A stretch of 64,000 nt of DNA, from positions 13,023,296 through 13,087,295 of the forward strand of contig OX637292.1 of NCBI GenBank assembly GCA_951799445.1, given 5' to 3'. The first letter of the stretch is position 1; every line of letters starts with the position of its first letter. Under the pieces are notes generated by a model. That model saw only the letters and a list, made by a program, of their open reading frames with translations, was not told the DNA's origin and did not search any database. The DNA comes from Pseudisothecium myosuroides (Eukaryota; Streptophyta; Bryopsida; Hypnales; Lembophyllaceae). The position numbers and the translations under genes are program-made. Shown piece after piece: positions 20,792 to 32,635 of the stretch.

Positions 20792-22507
20792 ATGGAAAGT
20801 GAAGATCACAATTGGAGTTCAATGGACAACGCAGCAGCCGCGGTTGCCTCTAAAGACTGCGAAAAGAGGCATCAGAGGTCGTGTGCAATTGTGAAAGCTG
20901 GTTCCTCGCTTGATGATTTGAATGCTGCGCTGATTCAAGCTGCCAATGAGGGAAACCGCCTGATACTGAATCTGCTAATTGATGCAGGTGCAACGAACTT
21001 AGTAGGCGCCATGACGTGTGCCGGATGGTCAGGTCACATTCATGTCGTTGATGCTCTCATGCAGCGTACTCGCCCTGTTGCCTTCGGTGCAGCTTTTGTC
21101 GGGGCATTAGTAGGTCTACAGAAAGACATGATTGATTACGTTGTTCATGTCGCGGACAGGGATGGGCTTGATAAGTGTCTTCTCATGGGAGCAGCACGAA
21201 TTTGGAGCTGCAGCACGTTGGAGGAGGTCAAATTCTTACTATATGCTATTCAAAGCTTGGTCGAAGCGGGAGCTCAAAGCTTCCAAAGGGCGATGCAAGT
21301 TAGTTGTGGCGATGCTGTCATTGAATATTGGAACGGCAATATTTTTACGGACAAAGCCGAGATACTCCAACGATTAGTAATCTTGGGGTCCAGCCATTTA
21401 ACACCAGATTTTTACGGGCGGATTCTATTGATGACATGCGTAACCTTCCTCTGTAAGCTATTGAAATGCCAAGAGAAGGTCTGTCAAGGTTCGGTGGGGT
21501 CAACGAAACGTTATTGCAAATCTGGAGAAGACCTTAATTGTGCGACTGTTGTGCAGGACATGATTAATGTCCTGTCAGTTGTATGTAAAAATGGTGCGGC
21601 TGAGCTTATCAGTAGCCGGCTGCTAGAGATTGCCGATGGAAGTCTGGACGATGTTAGGCGTTTGCTGAACATTTCGGATTCATCATTTGAAACATGCAGT
21701 GCGGAGTGGCCACTGAAGATGCTCAAGTTTCTGCTTGTAGACTGTGGTATCAAGGACTTGAGTGTTACTGTAACCACGCTCCCCGCGTTCCAGGCAGCTC
21801 GATTGAATGTTCTGCTTCCGGTCGTGAAATGTTTTCTGGAGCTCGAATGTTTCGAGGCTGCATATGTGTACTTGGATATGTCAATAACCTTCTGTCAGAT
21901 GGACGCCATTGGATATCTTATTACGGTTCTTGGTGGCATGCCCCAGCCAGTTGATAGAATTAGTTTGGTTCAGGCCGTCCGAGCTGCCGCCTCGAACACT
22001 AGGGGTCCACCCCGTGGGCCCCAAGGAGTTCTTTGTGCCCTTCATTCAAACTTTCTTTTCAACGAGGATTTAACCATGGCAGAAGCTGCAGCGTTAGCGG
22101 AGCTGCCAGAAACCGATCAAGCTGTGAAAATGTCACTGAGAGCGGAGTGGTCCCAGCAAGCATTTGAAACAGGAATCAAAGCTGGGCAGAGGCATTTTTT
22201 AAACTGGATGCTTGTTAAGAAGCGTACATTGTCACCATTGCGTATGGGCGAACTGCCACTGGAACTGCAAGTAGCAATTGGTTACCTTCCTTTGTACAGG
22301 GACTGCTTAAATTCACCTGGCAATCTTTTGTCGCAGAGGCAGCGAGGAGAGGTAGTGGCAGCGGTGCAACAACTGTATCGAGGGAACGGAAAACTGACAG
22401 ACCCTGTTCTACTGAACGCCGACAAGCGAAAGTTGTTGAGCCTTCTCGCAGCTTGTCTTCCTGCTTGGTGCTGTCTTTCAGACTTCAAATGTTGCGGTCT
22501 CTCTTGA
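20792..22507 (+). CDS. Ankyrin-type repeat protein resembling SKIP35
   Basis: This is a single uninterrupted frame of 571 codons from an ATG in context gctgcaATGg. The N-terminal 40 residues are variable. Residues of about 41-120 form helix-turn-helix repeats of ankyrin type (AALIQAANEGN, LLIDAGATNL, then GWSGHIHVVDALM). They lack the classical TPLH signature, as expected for degenerate repeats. The middle is helical and cysteine-containing. The C-terminal part (about 484-532) has the conserved-looking stretch GYLPLYRDCLNSPG followed by LLSQRQRGEVVAAV. Overall order and length fit the plant family of SKP1-interacting partner 35. Members bind the SKP1 (ASK) subunit of SCF ubiquitin ligases but have no F-box motif that I can see here. 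The biochemical role is not established by the sequence. The assignment rests on my memory of the family and is moderate. That it is a gene is nearly certain, because a frame of this length in this region is not random. Confidence 0.75.
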   Translation: MESEDHNWSSMDNAAAAVASKDCEKRHQRSCAIVKAGSSLDDLNAALIQAANEGNRLILNLLIDAGATNLVGAMTCAGWSGHIHVVDALMQRTRPVAFGAAFVGALVGLQKDMIDYVVHVADRDGLDKCLLMGAARIWSCSTLEEVKFLLYAIQSLVEAGAQSFQRAMQVSCGDAVIEYWNGNIFTDKAEILQRLVILGSSHLTPDFYGRILLMTCVTFLCKLLKCQEKVCQGSVGSTKRYCKSGEDLNCATVVQDMINVLSVVCKNGAAELISSRLLEIADGSLDDVRRLLNISDSSFETCSAEWPLKMLKFLLVDCGIKDLSVTVTTLPAFQAARLNVLLPVVKCFLELECFEAAYVYLDMSITFCQMDAIGYLITVLGGMPQPVDRISLVQAVRAAASNTRGPPRGPQGVLCALHSNFLFNEDLTMAEAAALAELPETDQAVKMSLRAEWSQQAFETGIKAGQRHFLNWMLVKKRTLSPLRMGELPLELQVAIGYLPLYRDCLNSPGNLLSQRQRGEVVAAVQQLYRGNGKLTDPVLLNADKRKLLSLLAACLPAWCCLSDFKCCGLS

Positions 22508-24326
22508 TATCAGCCAAGTTCTAAAATCTGTCAGACGACCCTACAGTGTGGATCTTGACCTGGGCTGACGTTAACGCACCATCCTGGGTTACTTCTTTAT
22601 GTAAAACTTCTTACTTTTCTGCACCGCCCTCGGACATGATGCTTTTCAAGAATACGAATCAATTTCAGGAATTGGTGTGAGACTTCTGCTCGTACTTTTA
22701 AGATCTGGTCAGTTATACTCGCTCGATTACAACTTGTGATAAGTTTCTGACCGGCTTGAAGCGGTTTCCAAGATTTATATTTAAATGTATATCACGAAGA
22801 GGGTGCTGAAGCTGAGCGTGCTTTTATTTTATCGTCATACCAAAGCGATGAGTCATTACTGGCGCTGTATCTATACCAGGAAGTGCTGGAATGGAACGGC
22901 CCAATGCTTTGAAAAACTTGTACTTCCCCGTGAGAAGCTGTGTATCATACAACTAGTGAAAACGCCATTTGCATTCTAATTTTCTCTCTGCAGTACTGTA
23001 AAGTTATATTTCTTCAAGCTGGGAATTGTTTTGTTTGACGATGCTCTTGTGCAACTCCGAATTGTGGATCCTTGAGTGTCTGAACGGGACCATACATATG
23101 AATTTGAACTTTCCCTTTACACCCTCGTCTACACGTTAATTATGGTCCGTATGGTTCGACAGATATTTGTCACTGATGCTCTAAACTGCTTTCGATGTCT
23201 TCAGGACTATGCGCGCGTAGTAAACGGAAGCCCTAGGAACGATCCTCACGTTGCGGTTAGCATCTTCTACTGATTTTTGTCAGCCGGTATTCTGTCATGT
23301 AACTGCTCGTTTTCGATTACAATGTGGAGGTCGACTCTGCGTGTTTCTTGTCTTGCTCGACCTCTCCTCTCCCTTGCGGTGTGACGGTACTGTACTGTAC
23401 AGACACTGCAGCTACAGTGGCAGTCGGCTATTGACAATTCATTTAAAATGCTCCGATTTTCATTCTCCACGAACAGAAGATCTGTGCCTTCGACATTGAG
23501 CATCCAGCTGAATGGAGAGTGCTGACAACAATGGTCGTAAGTTATCTGTAAATAAGTGAAGCCTAGAATCGGCAACAGGAGAGCGTTCGAATTCCTGAGA
23601 GGATGACTTTGCTGCCCGCCTGACATACTTTACTAAGATTAGTTAGAGGATTCAAGCGTACTTAACGAAGGTAAGGTTTTGACTAAAAGTTTTCTTAAGA
23701 ATTCTCGAGGTTTTGAAGTGTTATTAAATATTTTTGTTACTGACCTGCGAAAGGAATAAAGTGAACTCCATAGTTGTCGTATCCATCATTTTTGCAAATG
23801 GATTTTCCTTACAATCTCTTCCCTCTACCGCCAAAGATTTCTTACAGGATGGCCATTAAGTTGAACACAGAGCGAGTGCACGAGAGCTGGTACTTTGAAT
23901 GCCAAAGATGTGCACTGGATTTGCCGAAGCTGTTTCAGGTACGTTGCTGACTGGAACTTCCAAGCAGGACCTCCAACTGCCTGACCAATGACCACAGTAT
24001 TCTCTCCCATGTGTTCATGACCACATTAATGCCCTGCAATCCTTCATGCTCCGCAGCTGGTGGGACAGGTGAATCTTTTCTGTTGAAGAAGTCATTAGAA
24101 TGGCTGACCTGTGACCACGTATGAAACATGCACTCCTAGAGTCTCATGCTGGCCATTCCCCTGCGGCTGTGGTTGATGATCGTAACAAAGCTCAAACCTC
24201 TTCTCGATGGGTGTGAATTCTGATTCTGTCAATTCTTGAAACTGCTATTGTTCTTTTGGGGGAAGCATCACTGATCAACGAAAGGTCTTCCCTCTCATCC
24301 TGGCGAAACCTTCGGAGTGTATTTCC
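22508..24326 (+). other. Downstream region of the SKIP35-like gene
   Basis: The sequence keeps the higher GC content of the gene island and shows no repeat-family hits until 24327. It probably contains the 3' untranslated region; an aataaa lies at 23755. The small frames here (up to 119 codons, minus strand 23267-23626) have no recognisable features. The stretch 23900-24140 could not be assigned. Confidence 0.4.
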
Positions 24327-24330
24327 TTAA

Positions 24331-25252
24331 CCCCTAAAGGACCAAGGCATTTTCTGGCTCCTAAACCACTGAAAAAAGCATTTCTGCTGCGATCACTCCT
24401 TAAACAAATTTTTTTTTTTTTTTTTTAGAATCTAACCATAGGATGTTGTACTTCACTTGTCTCAAATTATGTGGTAACAATTTCATGAAGTTTGACCGTA
24501 CGGATTGGAAGATATTAGCATTCAAAGTTGATTTTTTTTTTTTTTTGAGTGCTAGTCTGCAATTTCAGATGACTTTGATCGCTATTTCTGGAAACTTTTT
24601 GCACTACAAACCATAAATTTAAATTTTTTTATGTTGAACATTTGAGTTGAAAGTTGGGGTAAAATTAATTTTTTTTTTAAATACTTGATTTTCATTCATT
24701 TAGAAATTGTGTAGGAGAAGTAGGTCCAAAATCGAAAGAAACACTAAATCGTTAATAACGCTAAGATGGAATTGAAACACCATAATCCCAACAAATACCA
24801 TAATTTCAACGGTGAGATTGTTCATTCCAACAAACTGAATCTTGTCCAAAAAAATTTTGAATTTTTTTGAAAATTGCATTCAAAAATGAATTCTATAAGT
24901 TGTTTTTTGGAAGAAGATGCTTAGATTGCCCAAAAAACAAGATTGTTCATAACTTTCTCATTATTAGTCCAAATAGAATGAATGAAAGCCTCAGATGTAG
25001 ACAAAAACATAATCTTTCAAAAAAAAATTAAAAAATTTAAGTTTTTTTTCTCTTCCTAGCGAACAACTTTTTTGACTTAGGGTGGCATAACTTTTGCTCC
25101 CGGGCACCGATTGGAAAAAAATTATATTTATAGAAAACCACTAACATTCCCTATCTTCAAAAAAAAAATCAAAAAATCAGGTCAAAATTTCAGGTCACAT
25201 GAGCTTGCCGAAATCCCAAAAGTCCCCCGAGGGGACTTTGGTCCTTAAGGGG
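24331..25252 (+). mobile_element. Full-length TTAA-type element (922 bp)
   Basis: TTAA at 24327-24330 precedes CCCCTAAAGGACCAAGG. The right end GGTCCTTAAGGGG precedes TTAA at 25253-25256. The subterminal palindrome gtcccccgaggggac lies at about 25222-25236. Internal landmarks shared with the other copies are taggatgttgtac, gattggaagatatta, ttttgcactaca, gcccaaaaaacaagattgt and ggcataacttttgc. It inserted at the edge of the SKIP35-like gene island. No coding frame is present. Confidence 0.85.
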
Positions 25253-25465
25253 TTAACCAACAAAAAATGGTCTTCCCTCCCAGATCAATAACTTACATGT
25301 AAGTTACTAAACTCTCTCAGATGTGAAGTTCTGGAGGCATAGTTGTTTGTCTTCTCTCCCACCAGGCTGCTTGCGGCTGGTTGGTAATTATTTTTATCTT
25401 TGCAATGAAATTCCGTCTCATTTGTGTCAAAAGAAAAAAAGAAATGTTCCAAACTAATATATTAA

Positions 25466-26346
25466 TCCCTAAAGTCCCAAGGCCTTTTTTCCATCAAAAA
25501 CGAATCAAAACTACCATTTTTATTGCGAAGAGCAAAAAAATTTAAAGGATTTTTTTTTGCATATCTAATCATAGAATCTTGTACTAGACTAATATAAAAA
25601 TGCATGAAAGAAATTTCAGAAACTTTGACCATGCAGATTGCAAAATATTTGCATTTAAAATTTTAAAAACAAGTTATTTTATGCCTTGTTCAACTAGATT
25701 TTTTGAATTTAAATCTTCTTAACTTAAAATTTTTGCACTACTAATTTAGATTTTCTAATTTTTTACGTTGAAGAATTGAGTTGAGAATATATGGAAAAAA
25801 ATTCAACAACAAAATACTTAGTTTTCACTCAGTAAAAAAATATTAAGTAGAAGTAAGTTCAAGATTGAAGGAAAAAATAAACCATCAATAGCTCTAAGAT
25901 GGAATTGAACATAGTAATCCCAATGGTAGGATTGTTCTAGCAAACAAACTTAACCATGTCTAACAATTTTATTTTTTAAATTGTATAAATTGCATTAAAA
26001 AATGAACTCTATAAGTTATTTTTTCAGAAAGATGCTTGGAATGTCCAGAAAACAAGATTGTCCATAACTTTCTCATTACTAGTCCAAATAGAATGAATCA
26101 AAGCTTCAGATGCAGACAAAAATATAATCTTTGAGAATTAAATTTTAAATTTAAAAAGTTTATTTTTTTATAATTTTTTTGAGGCTGCCCCTTAAGCTGC
26201 TTTTTGGGCTTATTCTGCCATAACTTTTTCTCTTAAGCACTAATTGAAATAAAAACTATATTTTCAGAAAGCTAATCTAGGTAAAAAATTACAATCACAC
26301 AAGCCTATCCAAAATCCCAGGAATCTCCCCTTAGGGACTTAAGGGG
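25466..26346 (+). mobile_element. TTAA-type element, eroded (881 bp)
   Basis: TTAA (25462-25465) precedes TCCCTAAAGTCCCAAGG. The right end gacttaagggg precedes TTAA (26347-26350). Internal blocks follow the family order (aactaccatttttattgcg, agaatcttgtac, ttgcactac, ttaagtagaagtaagtt, aaaacaagattgtccataac). Substitutions are more frequent than in neighbouring copies and the subterminal palindrome is broken (tctccccttagggac), which suggests an older insertion. Confidence 0.8.
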
Positions 26347-26350
26347 TTAA

Positions 26351-26927
26351 TAGGCAAAAAAAATTGGCGTACTTACTGTCTGTACACTCTGAATAACAAT
26401 CCACAAGGTGCCTGTAGTATTTAAATTATTAATATTTGCACCCTGAATTACAGGTGGGTCAGATTAATCCTCCATTTTGGACATCCCTCCATCACTTCAT
26501 TCATTAAAATGAAATATATTAGTCAATTTTTTCCGAATTTGGGGAATCTTAATATTATGGAGATGCTTTTGGCAATTCCATCCACTTCTTTCCCTTGTTT
26601 TTTGGGTGTAATTGTAGTTTGTACTAAAATCTAGTAAATTTTAAAAAAAAAATTAAATAATTGTGTCTTATTCGCTTATAGTTGAACCAATAATGACGGT
26701 TTGTTTTAGAAGCTCATAGTCATAGTCATAGTTAATTACAATAACTTCCAAAATATGGGTTATCATAAAATTATAAGACATAGTTCTTTCTTTCTAAACC
26801 ATTTCATATAATAATGTGTGAATTGTTTAACTCCTAAGCATTTCCTTAATCTTAAAGCATTTCGTTGACCCCAAAATGAATATTATTTTTTTCTTTTTCC
26901 AATAAGTTCTTATGAATGTATTATTGC
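26351..26927. other. Intergenic sequence, no feature recognised
   Basis: AT-rich, with no coding frame of note. A short catagtcatagtcatag run lies near 26717. Confidence 0.4.
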
Positions 26928-27195
26928 ATTAGAAAGGATTTGGGGCCAAGAAAGTTAGGGCCATTTCAAGCATGTTCCCAATTTGTCCCCATGCTGTGAA
27001 TAGTGGTATGGGCTATTAAAAAAATATATTTTCAAAAGAAAAGAAAAAAAATCCTTTTAAAAAAAAATCTAATGTGGCCGAAGTTCGGCCATGTCACCCT
27101 GCTGCAGTGGCGTAGTTTCAGTAGTTGGGAATTGCGCAAAACTTGTGGAGAACTCATGGGAACTTGCGGCCCTTTAGAGGGCCCGAATTCTCTCT
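26928..27195. mobile_element. Diverged relative of the inverted-repeat element at 11369
   Basis: The left end CATTAGAAAGGATTTGG and the right end CGAATTCTCTCTAATG are imperfect inverted repeats. The first 60 bp (agggccatttcaagcatgtt, cccaatttgtcccc) match the right end of 11369-11607 read in reverse. The middle has diverged or been replaced. Confidence 0.55.
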
Positions 27196-28664
27196 AATGA
27201 TAGTCTTTTATGAAGTTTTAACTAAAGATTTGGAAGTTTTCCCATCATTGCAAGAGCCAATTTATAAAAAGAGAAAAGTTTGTAGTTAAAGACATATATC
27301 AACGTTTTCACACTTAACTTTTGGACAATTAAAAAAGTATTTTGATTTATACTTGTAAAATTCTTTGCAAACTTGATCTATACCTATAAAAGAAGCTTAT
27401 ATTCATTCCATTATAATCATTGAAGTAAAAATACGCAAAATTTTGTTGTGTTGGTAGTTGTTGAAAGAGTGAAATAGCATTGCTTTTCAAGAGTACATAA
27501 TGGCATCTTGGATAGAATTGGGCATGCCTATATTAAATACAAATAATCTCACTCTTGAGTGACATTTGTAATCATTTTAAGGTGCATTAGAGTACCTTAA
27601 CCTTGATTTTTAATACTTTGGATTTGGATTTTAAACCATTGTCGAGTATCTGATACCGTAACTTCAGGTGAGCAAGTATAGGAAAAAAAACAATTGTTAA
27701 GCAAAAAAAAACTAATCTGCAAGGTCCTCGTTTTCTTACTAATGAAATAGTGTCTAAACTTTTGGATTGAATATCATTTCTAAGGTTTCTCTTCCTGTTA
27801 GTCTGTTACTGTATAATTCTTTTCTACAACTGCAAATTGACGACTTGCAAAATATGTTGGTTTGTCATGTCTTTTTTCATCTTTTTGACTTAATGCACTT
27901 TCAATAGCAATATTAGATGTATCTACATAAACTTCAAAGTCTTTATTCCAATTTAGGAGAATTGAAATGTGTTATTGTTAATTTATGCTTTAATGTTTCA
28001 AGGGCTTTAGTGCACACTTCTATCCAAATAGGGGGGTATCAAACTTTTTAGTCAATTCTGTCAAAGGTACAATGGTATTGGCATATTTATTAATGTATAC
28101 CAATATGCCCTAAAAGTCCCAAACTTTTGTAACGGTGTTAGGTTGCAATAATTCAACTATTATTGCAACCTTGTCTAAATCAATAGCTATGCCTTGGCTA
28201 GAACCAAATGTGTCCCACCAATTTCTTTAAAAAAAAATGGATTTTAGCAGTGTTTATAAAATTTTTGTATTTTTCACATCGGACAAAGCATTTATCTAGA
28301 CATTTTTCATGTTTTTATTATATTATAAATAAAAAATTGTCTAAAAATATTTTCATAAATTAATAACAACACTTAATTCCCACAAGACTTCAAGCATGTC
28401 ATTTGATGATATGAAATGGAACTTCCATTGATGTCCAACCACTCAACTGCGGCACTACTCCCCACCGGTGCTAACCGCCTTTGAACAATACTCATCTCCC
28501 TACTAGGCACAACCAATCTCATTTCGAGACTCACCTCAAAATTCACTATTCGGAATGTACCAATCGAAACTTATACCATAGCCTAGTGTGGAGCAGGATA
28601 CCACCCAACCGATATCAACGAGTGTACAAGTATTCCATAGTAACACAGAAGTGACAATGAGGCT
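27196..28664. other. AT-rich intergenic sequence
   Basis: No reading frame above background and no repeat boundary was found. About 27840-28260 has a somewhat gene-like texture: on the minus strand it has scattered similarity to the style of retroelement pol sequence. Stops break every frame and I cannot support a call. Confidence 0.35.
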
Positions 28665-28668
28665 TTAA

Positions 28669-29592
28669 CCCCTAAAAGGACCAGCTTGCTATTTTTTTAG
28701 CAATATACCAATTTTGGGCAAGTCCTTGTAACTAGAAATTTGCATATTTTAGGCCCAAAAGGCCAAAATTTAATAGAAGTTGTGGACAAGAAATATCTTT
28801 CATGTGAATAAAATTTTATGACATTTGAAAATAGGAGTAAAAAATTATGGCTAAATATGTTACTTTTTTTCTCACCCGGGCAATTTGAATAGATTAAAAA
28901 ATCACTTTTTTCAGAAACAAAATTGTGAAATTGGTTTTCCAAGCTTTATAAATATGTGGAAAGCTTAGAATCATTTCATTTTGATCAATGAATCAAAAGT
29001 TATGAGCAATTTTAGTTTGCGGGCACTTATGGATTTTCTACTCTAAAATAAACTTTGAAGTCCTTTATTTCACTAAATTTTTAATATTTTTGGAAAAAAT
29101 AAAATCATAGGATGTAAATTGTTTATTAGAACACTACAACCATTGGGATTGGGATTTTCCAATTCCATTATTAACTTCTTAATGATTTAGTGTTTTGAAT
29201 CATTCTCTACTTCTTTCTACTTACTATCTTTTTTGTAAATGTTGTACAATTCCAAATGATCTGAAATTTTTCAAACATGTAGCCAACTTGCCTTGAAAAA
29301 TGAATCCAAAGAGTAACCACCATTTTGAATATTTTTTCATACATATGTGCCCCTGTGAAGTGCAGCTGCCCAATTTTTTGCAAGGCCGAAAAAAGGATTT
29401 TTGTCAATTCAAGCGCTAATATCTTCCAACTTGCACGGTGGAAAATTCTTCTACATCTTCTCAAATCAACGTACTACAAGATCCTAAGGTTATATGTGTC
29501 CAAAAATGTTTTTTTTTCTAAAATTTGGTACTTGTGCTCAATATGGCAGTTCGAGCGGTTGGGAGGAAAACATAGTCAAAGAACTTGAAAGG
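28669..29592 (-). mobile_element. TTAA-type element, second subfamily, reverse (924 bp)
   Basis: TTAA (28665-28668) precedes CCCCTAAAAGGACCAGC. The far end reads acatagtcaaagaacttgaa and aggataa, the inverse of the nested copy's left end (CCCCTAAAGTTCCTTGACTA) with an eroded TTAA. Internal blocks such as tttgcgggcacttatggatt and tccaacttgcacggtgg match 5665-6542 in reverse. This is the most complete second-subfamily copy in the window. Confidence 0.75.
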
Positions 29593-29892
29593 ATAATACC
29601 AACCTCATAGCATGTGGCTACTATGTCTCACCATGGCACCATTTGGGAGGAAGGAGGAAGACAATCCTCCTCATAATACTCTTTGTGGTATTTGGTGGAC
29701 CCCTCTATCCTAGGGGTCTCTAGTATTGTGATGTGAGCAGTCTATTAGTTGAAATTGACATCTACATTTGTTAGAAGAGAGTGTATTGTATCGGAAATTG
29801 TTTGTGTTAGGAGTTTTCTTATTAATTGTTGTTGTTAGTTGTCGATTGATAATCAGTTGGTTACTAGTTGATTCTAGGTTTAGTGCAATTAA

Positions 29893-30823
29893 CCCCTAAA
29901 GGCCCAAGGTCTTTTTTCTGCCAAAAAACACTGAAAACTGCCATTTTTATAGCAAAAAGTACAAAAAAATTCAAATTGTTTTTTTTTTCACATCTAACCG
30001 TAGGATCTTACACCTAATTGGTATGAGAATGTGTGGAAAAAATTTCAGAATTTTTGACCACACAGATTGCAAGATATCTGCGTTTAAAGTGGAAAAAACA
30101 AGTTTTTCAGCACATTGCGGGACCAGATTTTTTGTCTTTAAACATTTTTAACTTAAAATTTTTGCACTACAGCGTTTTGAGCTTTAAATCTTTATAGTGG
30201 AGAATTGAGTTGAGAGTCTAGGAAAAAAAAAGAAACTCAAAAAAACTTAATTTTCATCCTTAAAAAAATTGTTAAGTAGAAGTAGGTATGAGATAGAAGG
30301 AAAATCTAAAATATTAATATCTCTTAGATGGAATTAAAATGCACTAATCCCAATGGTGAGATTGTTCTAGCAAGTAAACTAAACCATGCCAAAAAAAAAT
30401 TTGAAAAATTTGAAAAACTGCATTCAGAAATGAGTCCTACAAGTTATTTTTTTCAAGAAGATGCTCAAACTGCCCGAAAAACAAGAATGTCCATAACTTT
30501 CTCATAGCATATCCAAATGAAATGAATCAAAGCTTTCTAGATAGGCAAAAATATAATCTATCAAAAAAAATATTAAAAAAAAAATTCAAATTTTTGTCCA
30601 TTTTTTTTCTGCTGCTCGAGCTGCCCGCCGTCCCCTGTTTTGAGCTTATTTGGTCATAACTTTTTTTCCCAGGCACCGATTGAGAAAAAAATTATATTCC
30701 CACAAAGCTTATCAGTTTTTCTATCTCCAAAAAAAATTTCAAAAAATCAGAACACAATTTCAGCCCGTAGGTACCTGCCCGAAAACGCATTTGTCCCCCG
30801 AAGGGACAACGGGCTTTTAGGGG
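29893..30823 (+). mobile_element. Full-length TTAA-type element (931 bp), reference copy
   Basis: TTAA (29889-29892) is followed by CCCCTAAAGGCCCAAGG. The right end gggcttttagggg is followed by TTAA (30824-30827). Flanks beyond TTAA differ (gtgcaa versus gattag), so the duplication is no longer than TTAA. A 19-bp palindrome, ttgtcccccgaagggacaa, sits about 20-40 bp inside the right end. Inside are repeated short motifs: CTGCCCG several times in the right half, and (C)CATAACTTT twice. TTAA duplication and a CCC-type terminus fit the piggyBac superfamily. No transposase is encoded, so mobilisation would need a source elsewhere. Confidence 0.85.
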
Positions 30824-30827
30824 TTAA

Positions 30828-32635
30828 GATTAGAGTTCGCAGCAGCTAGCGGCTTGGTTGTGGTGTCTACTTAGAAGAAAGGGTACGTTGGCATTGTCTC
30901 TCTCATTTCTTGGTGGTTTTAGAGGTGTAGGATGAGTTTGTGTGCAAAGTTATATATATGTATTGTTGATGATTTATATTTTGAAGGAAGCATTGATATG
31001 AAGGATTTTGTGAACATTGTGTTTTATTGAAGTGTTGATTTAAACCAAATTTTTGTATCTAATTTTTTGGCAAAAAGATCTAATATAATCCCAAATTTTG
31101 GATCTAGATCTCTTATAGTTATGGAGATATGAGGCATCAAAGTTTGCTTGAAATCCAAGAGGGGAGTATTTAGGAACTTCAATATTCTTGAGTTCTTGTG
31201 ATCTATTTACTAAACTTAGAGGATACCTTTCTTCACTAATCTTCTACTTTGTGTCAAAATCTTGACTTCTATGGACTTGAGATCTATAATCAATGCAAAA
31301 AAATACAACCAAGTGTAGAAACCGTAACTAAACAAAAGTTAGTAGTGGGGAAATGGGCATCAACATTGGACGGTACCTTGGATTGAGGTGAAATTTGTCA
31401 TAGAAAGAGATGATAGGCTGATCTACCTTGTAGCAAAATTTCAAAGCATTTGAAGACATTTTCTATAAAACATGCTAGGTCAAATTCAATTGTGTTAGTT
31501 TAGGGTAACTTGGGAAGGGTTAGAAAGTTAATAGTAGGAAAATGTCTAGCAAAGTCAAATATTATCTTTGATTAAAATCAAAATTGGTACGTAAGTCTTT
31601 GAGTAGTTTATCTACAAATGTTGTGCTAAAATTTCAAGTCATTTGAAGCTATTGTCCATCATTTATACTAATTCAAACTTAATTATGGTAGTTTCTAGGT
31701 TATCTAAGGAATTGTAGAATAAAGATTGGATAAAAAGGGGGGATTTGGGAATAGATTTAGGATATTAAGGGTATTTGAAAGTATAAGAGACTATTTGACA
31801 AGCACTGCCACAACAAAGATTTCGTGCTATCCTGAATGTACTCGCAAAACATTGCAATACCGGGACATCCACCACACCCCATCTTGGAAGACCACCCAAT
31901 TCTATGTCTTTTCCTCACAACCAGACCTCAAAGGCCTCCCAATTTTCCTATCGAAATAACTTTTAGCTCCAGACTCCAAATCCAAAGTGCAAATATATTT
32001 TTGTCACCTATTCTTTTTGTACATCACTTTGGACTACTCATTTTTTCAAATGCAACAAGTATTGAGGAAGTTGTGGCCGTCCAAAAATTCCAAGTCCCCT
32101 AGGAGGCGTAGTTCTTTTGGACTTCACCCTCTTTGGATGCCTATAACTTTTAGCTCACAACTTAACTCTTCGTGAGCCTTAGTGTTCTTAATAGCTTGTT
32201 TCATTAGCTTTCTAAGGATATGCAATATGACTTATTTGAACTAGGGAATGCTCCCTGACCTCCTATTCCCCCACACACCACCTCGAATTACGACCAAGAC
32301 ACTGCCAACTTTGAACAGCCATAACTTTTGACTTCCAACTTGTGTCCTTGCATTCTTTAGATCCATGGGCACTATCTTTTCAAATATATATAGCCCATCA
32401 TTTAATTTGTTCCGACTAGAGTACTACAGTGCTCTATTTGCTCGGGACTCCACATTCTTTCACCTCATCTCTTGCAAGGCTTAGGAAATTACCCTCAATG
32501 TCCCATTTGTTCACCAAAGAGGCACTGGCACGCCTTAGAGTGAAGGTCAAGACAATTGGTAATGTAAAAGTTATGAAGAGTCTTTAGTTTTTTGGCAAAG
32601 TAGACGTCTTTTTAAAATACTAGATTTGAATCTTG
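30828..32635. other. Intergenic sequence, possible remnant of an old repeat
   Basis: No gene was recognised. The stretch 31800-32480 contains aataacttttagctcca, tataacttttagctcaca and cataacttttgacttcc at irregular spacing. This phrase style resembles the inside of TTAA-type elements, but no terminus was found. Confidence 0.35.

Noticed and set aside
23267..23626. Minus-strand frame of 119 codons downstream of the SKIP35-like gene
   Set aside because: No recognisable domain, composition not coding-like, and probably in the 3' region of the plus-strand gene.
29889..30827. Interpretation of the TTAA family as PIF/Harbinger (TTA/TAA) or mariner (TA) elements
   Set aside because: A 3-bp TTA or TAA duplication does not fit both junctions, and the invariant T and A beside the TA in all preserved junctions make a TA-only target improbable. 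The empty site at 10116 agrees with TTAA.
31800..32480. Possible gene or retroelement remnant with CATAACTTTT phrases
   Set aside because: All frames are broken and no termini or protein motifs could be found, so only a weak resemblance to TTAA-type interiors is noted.
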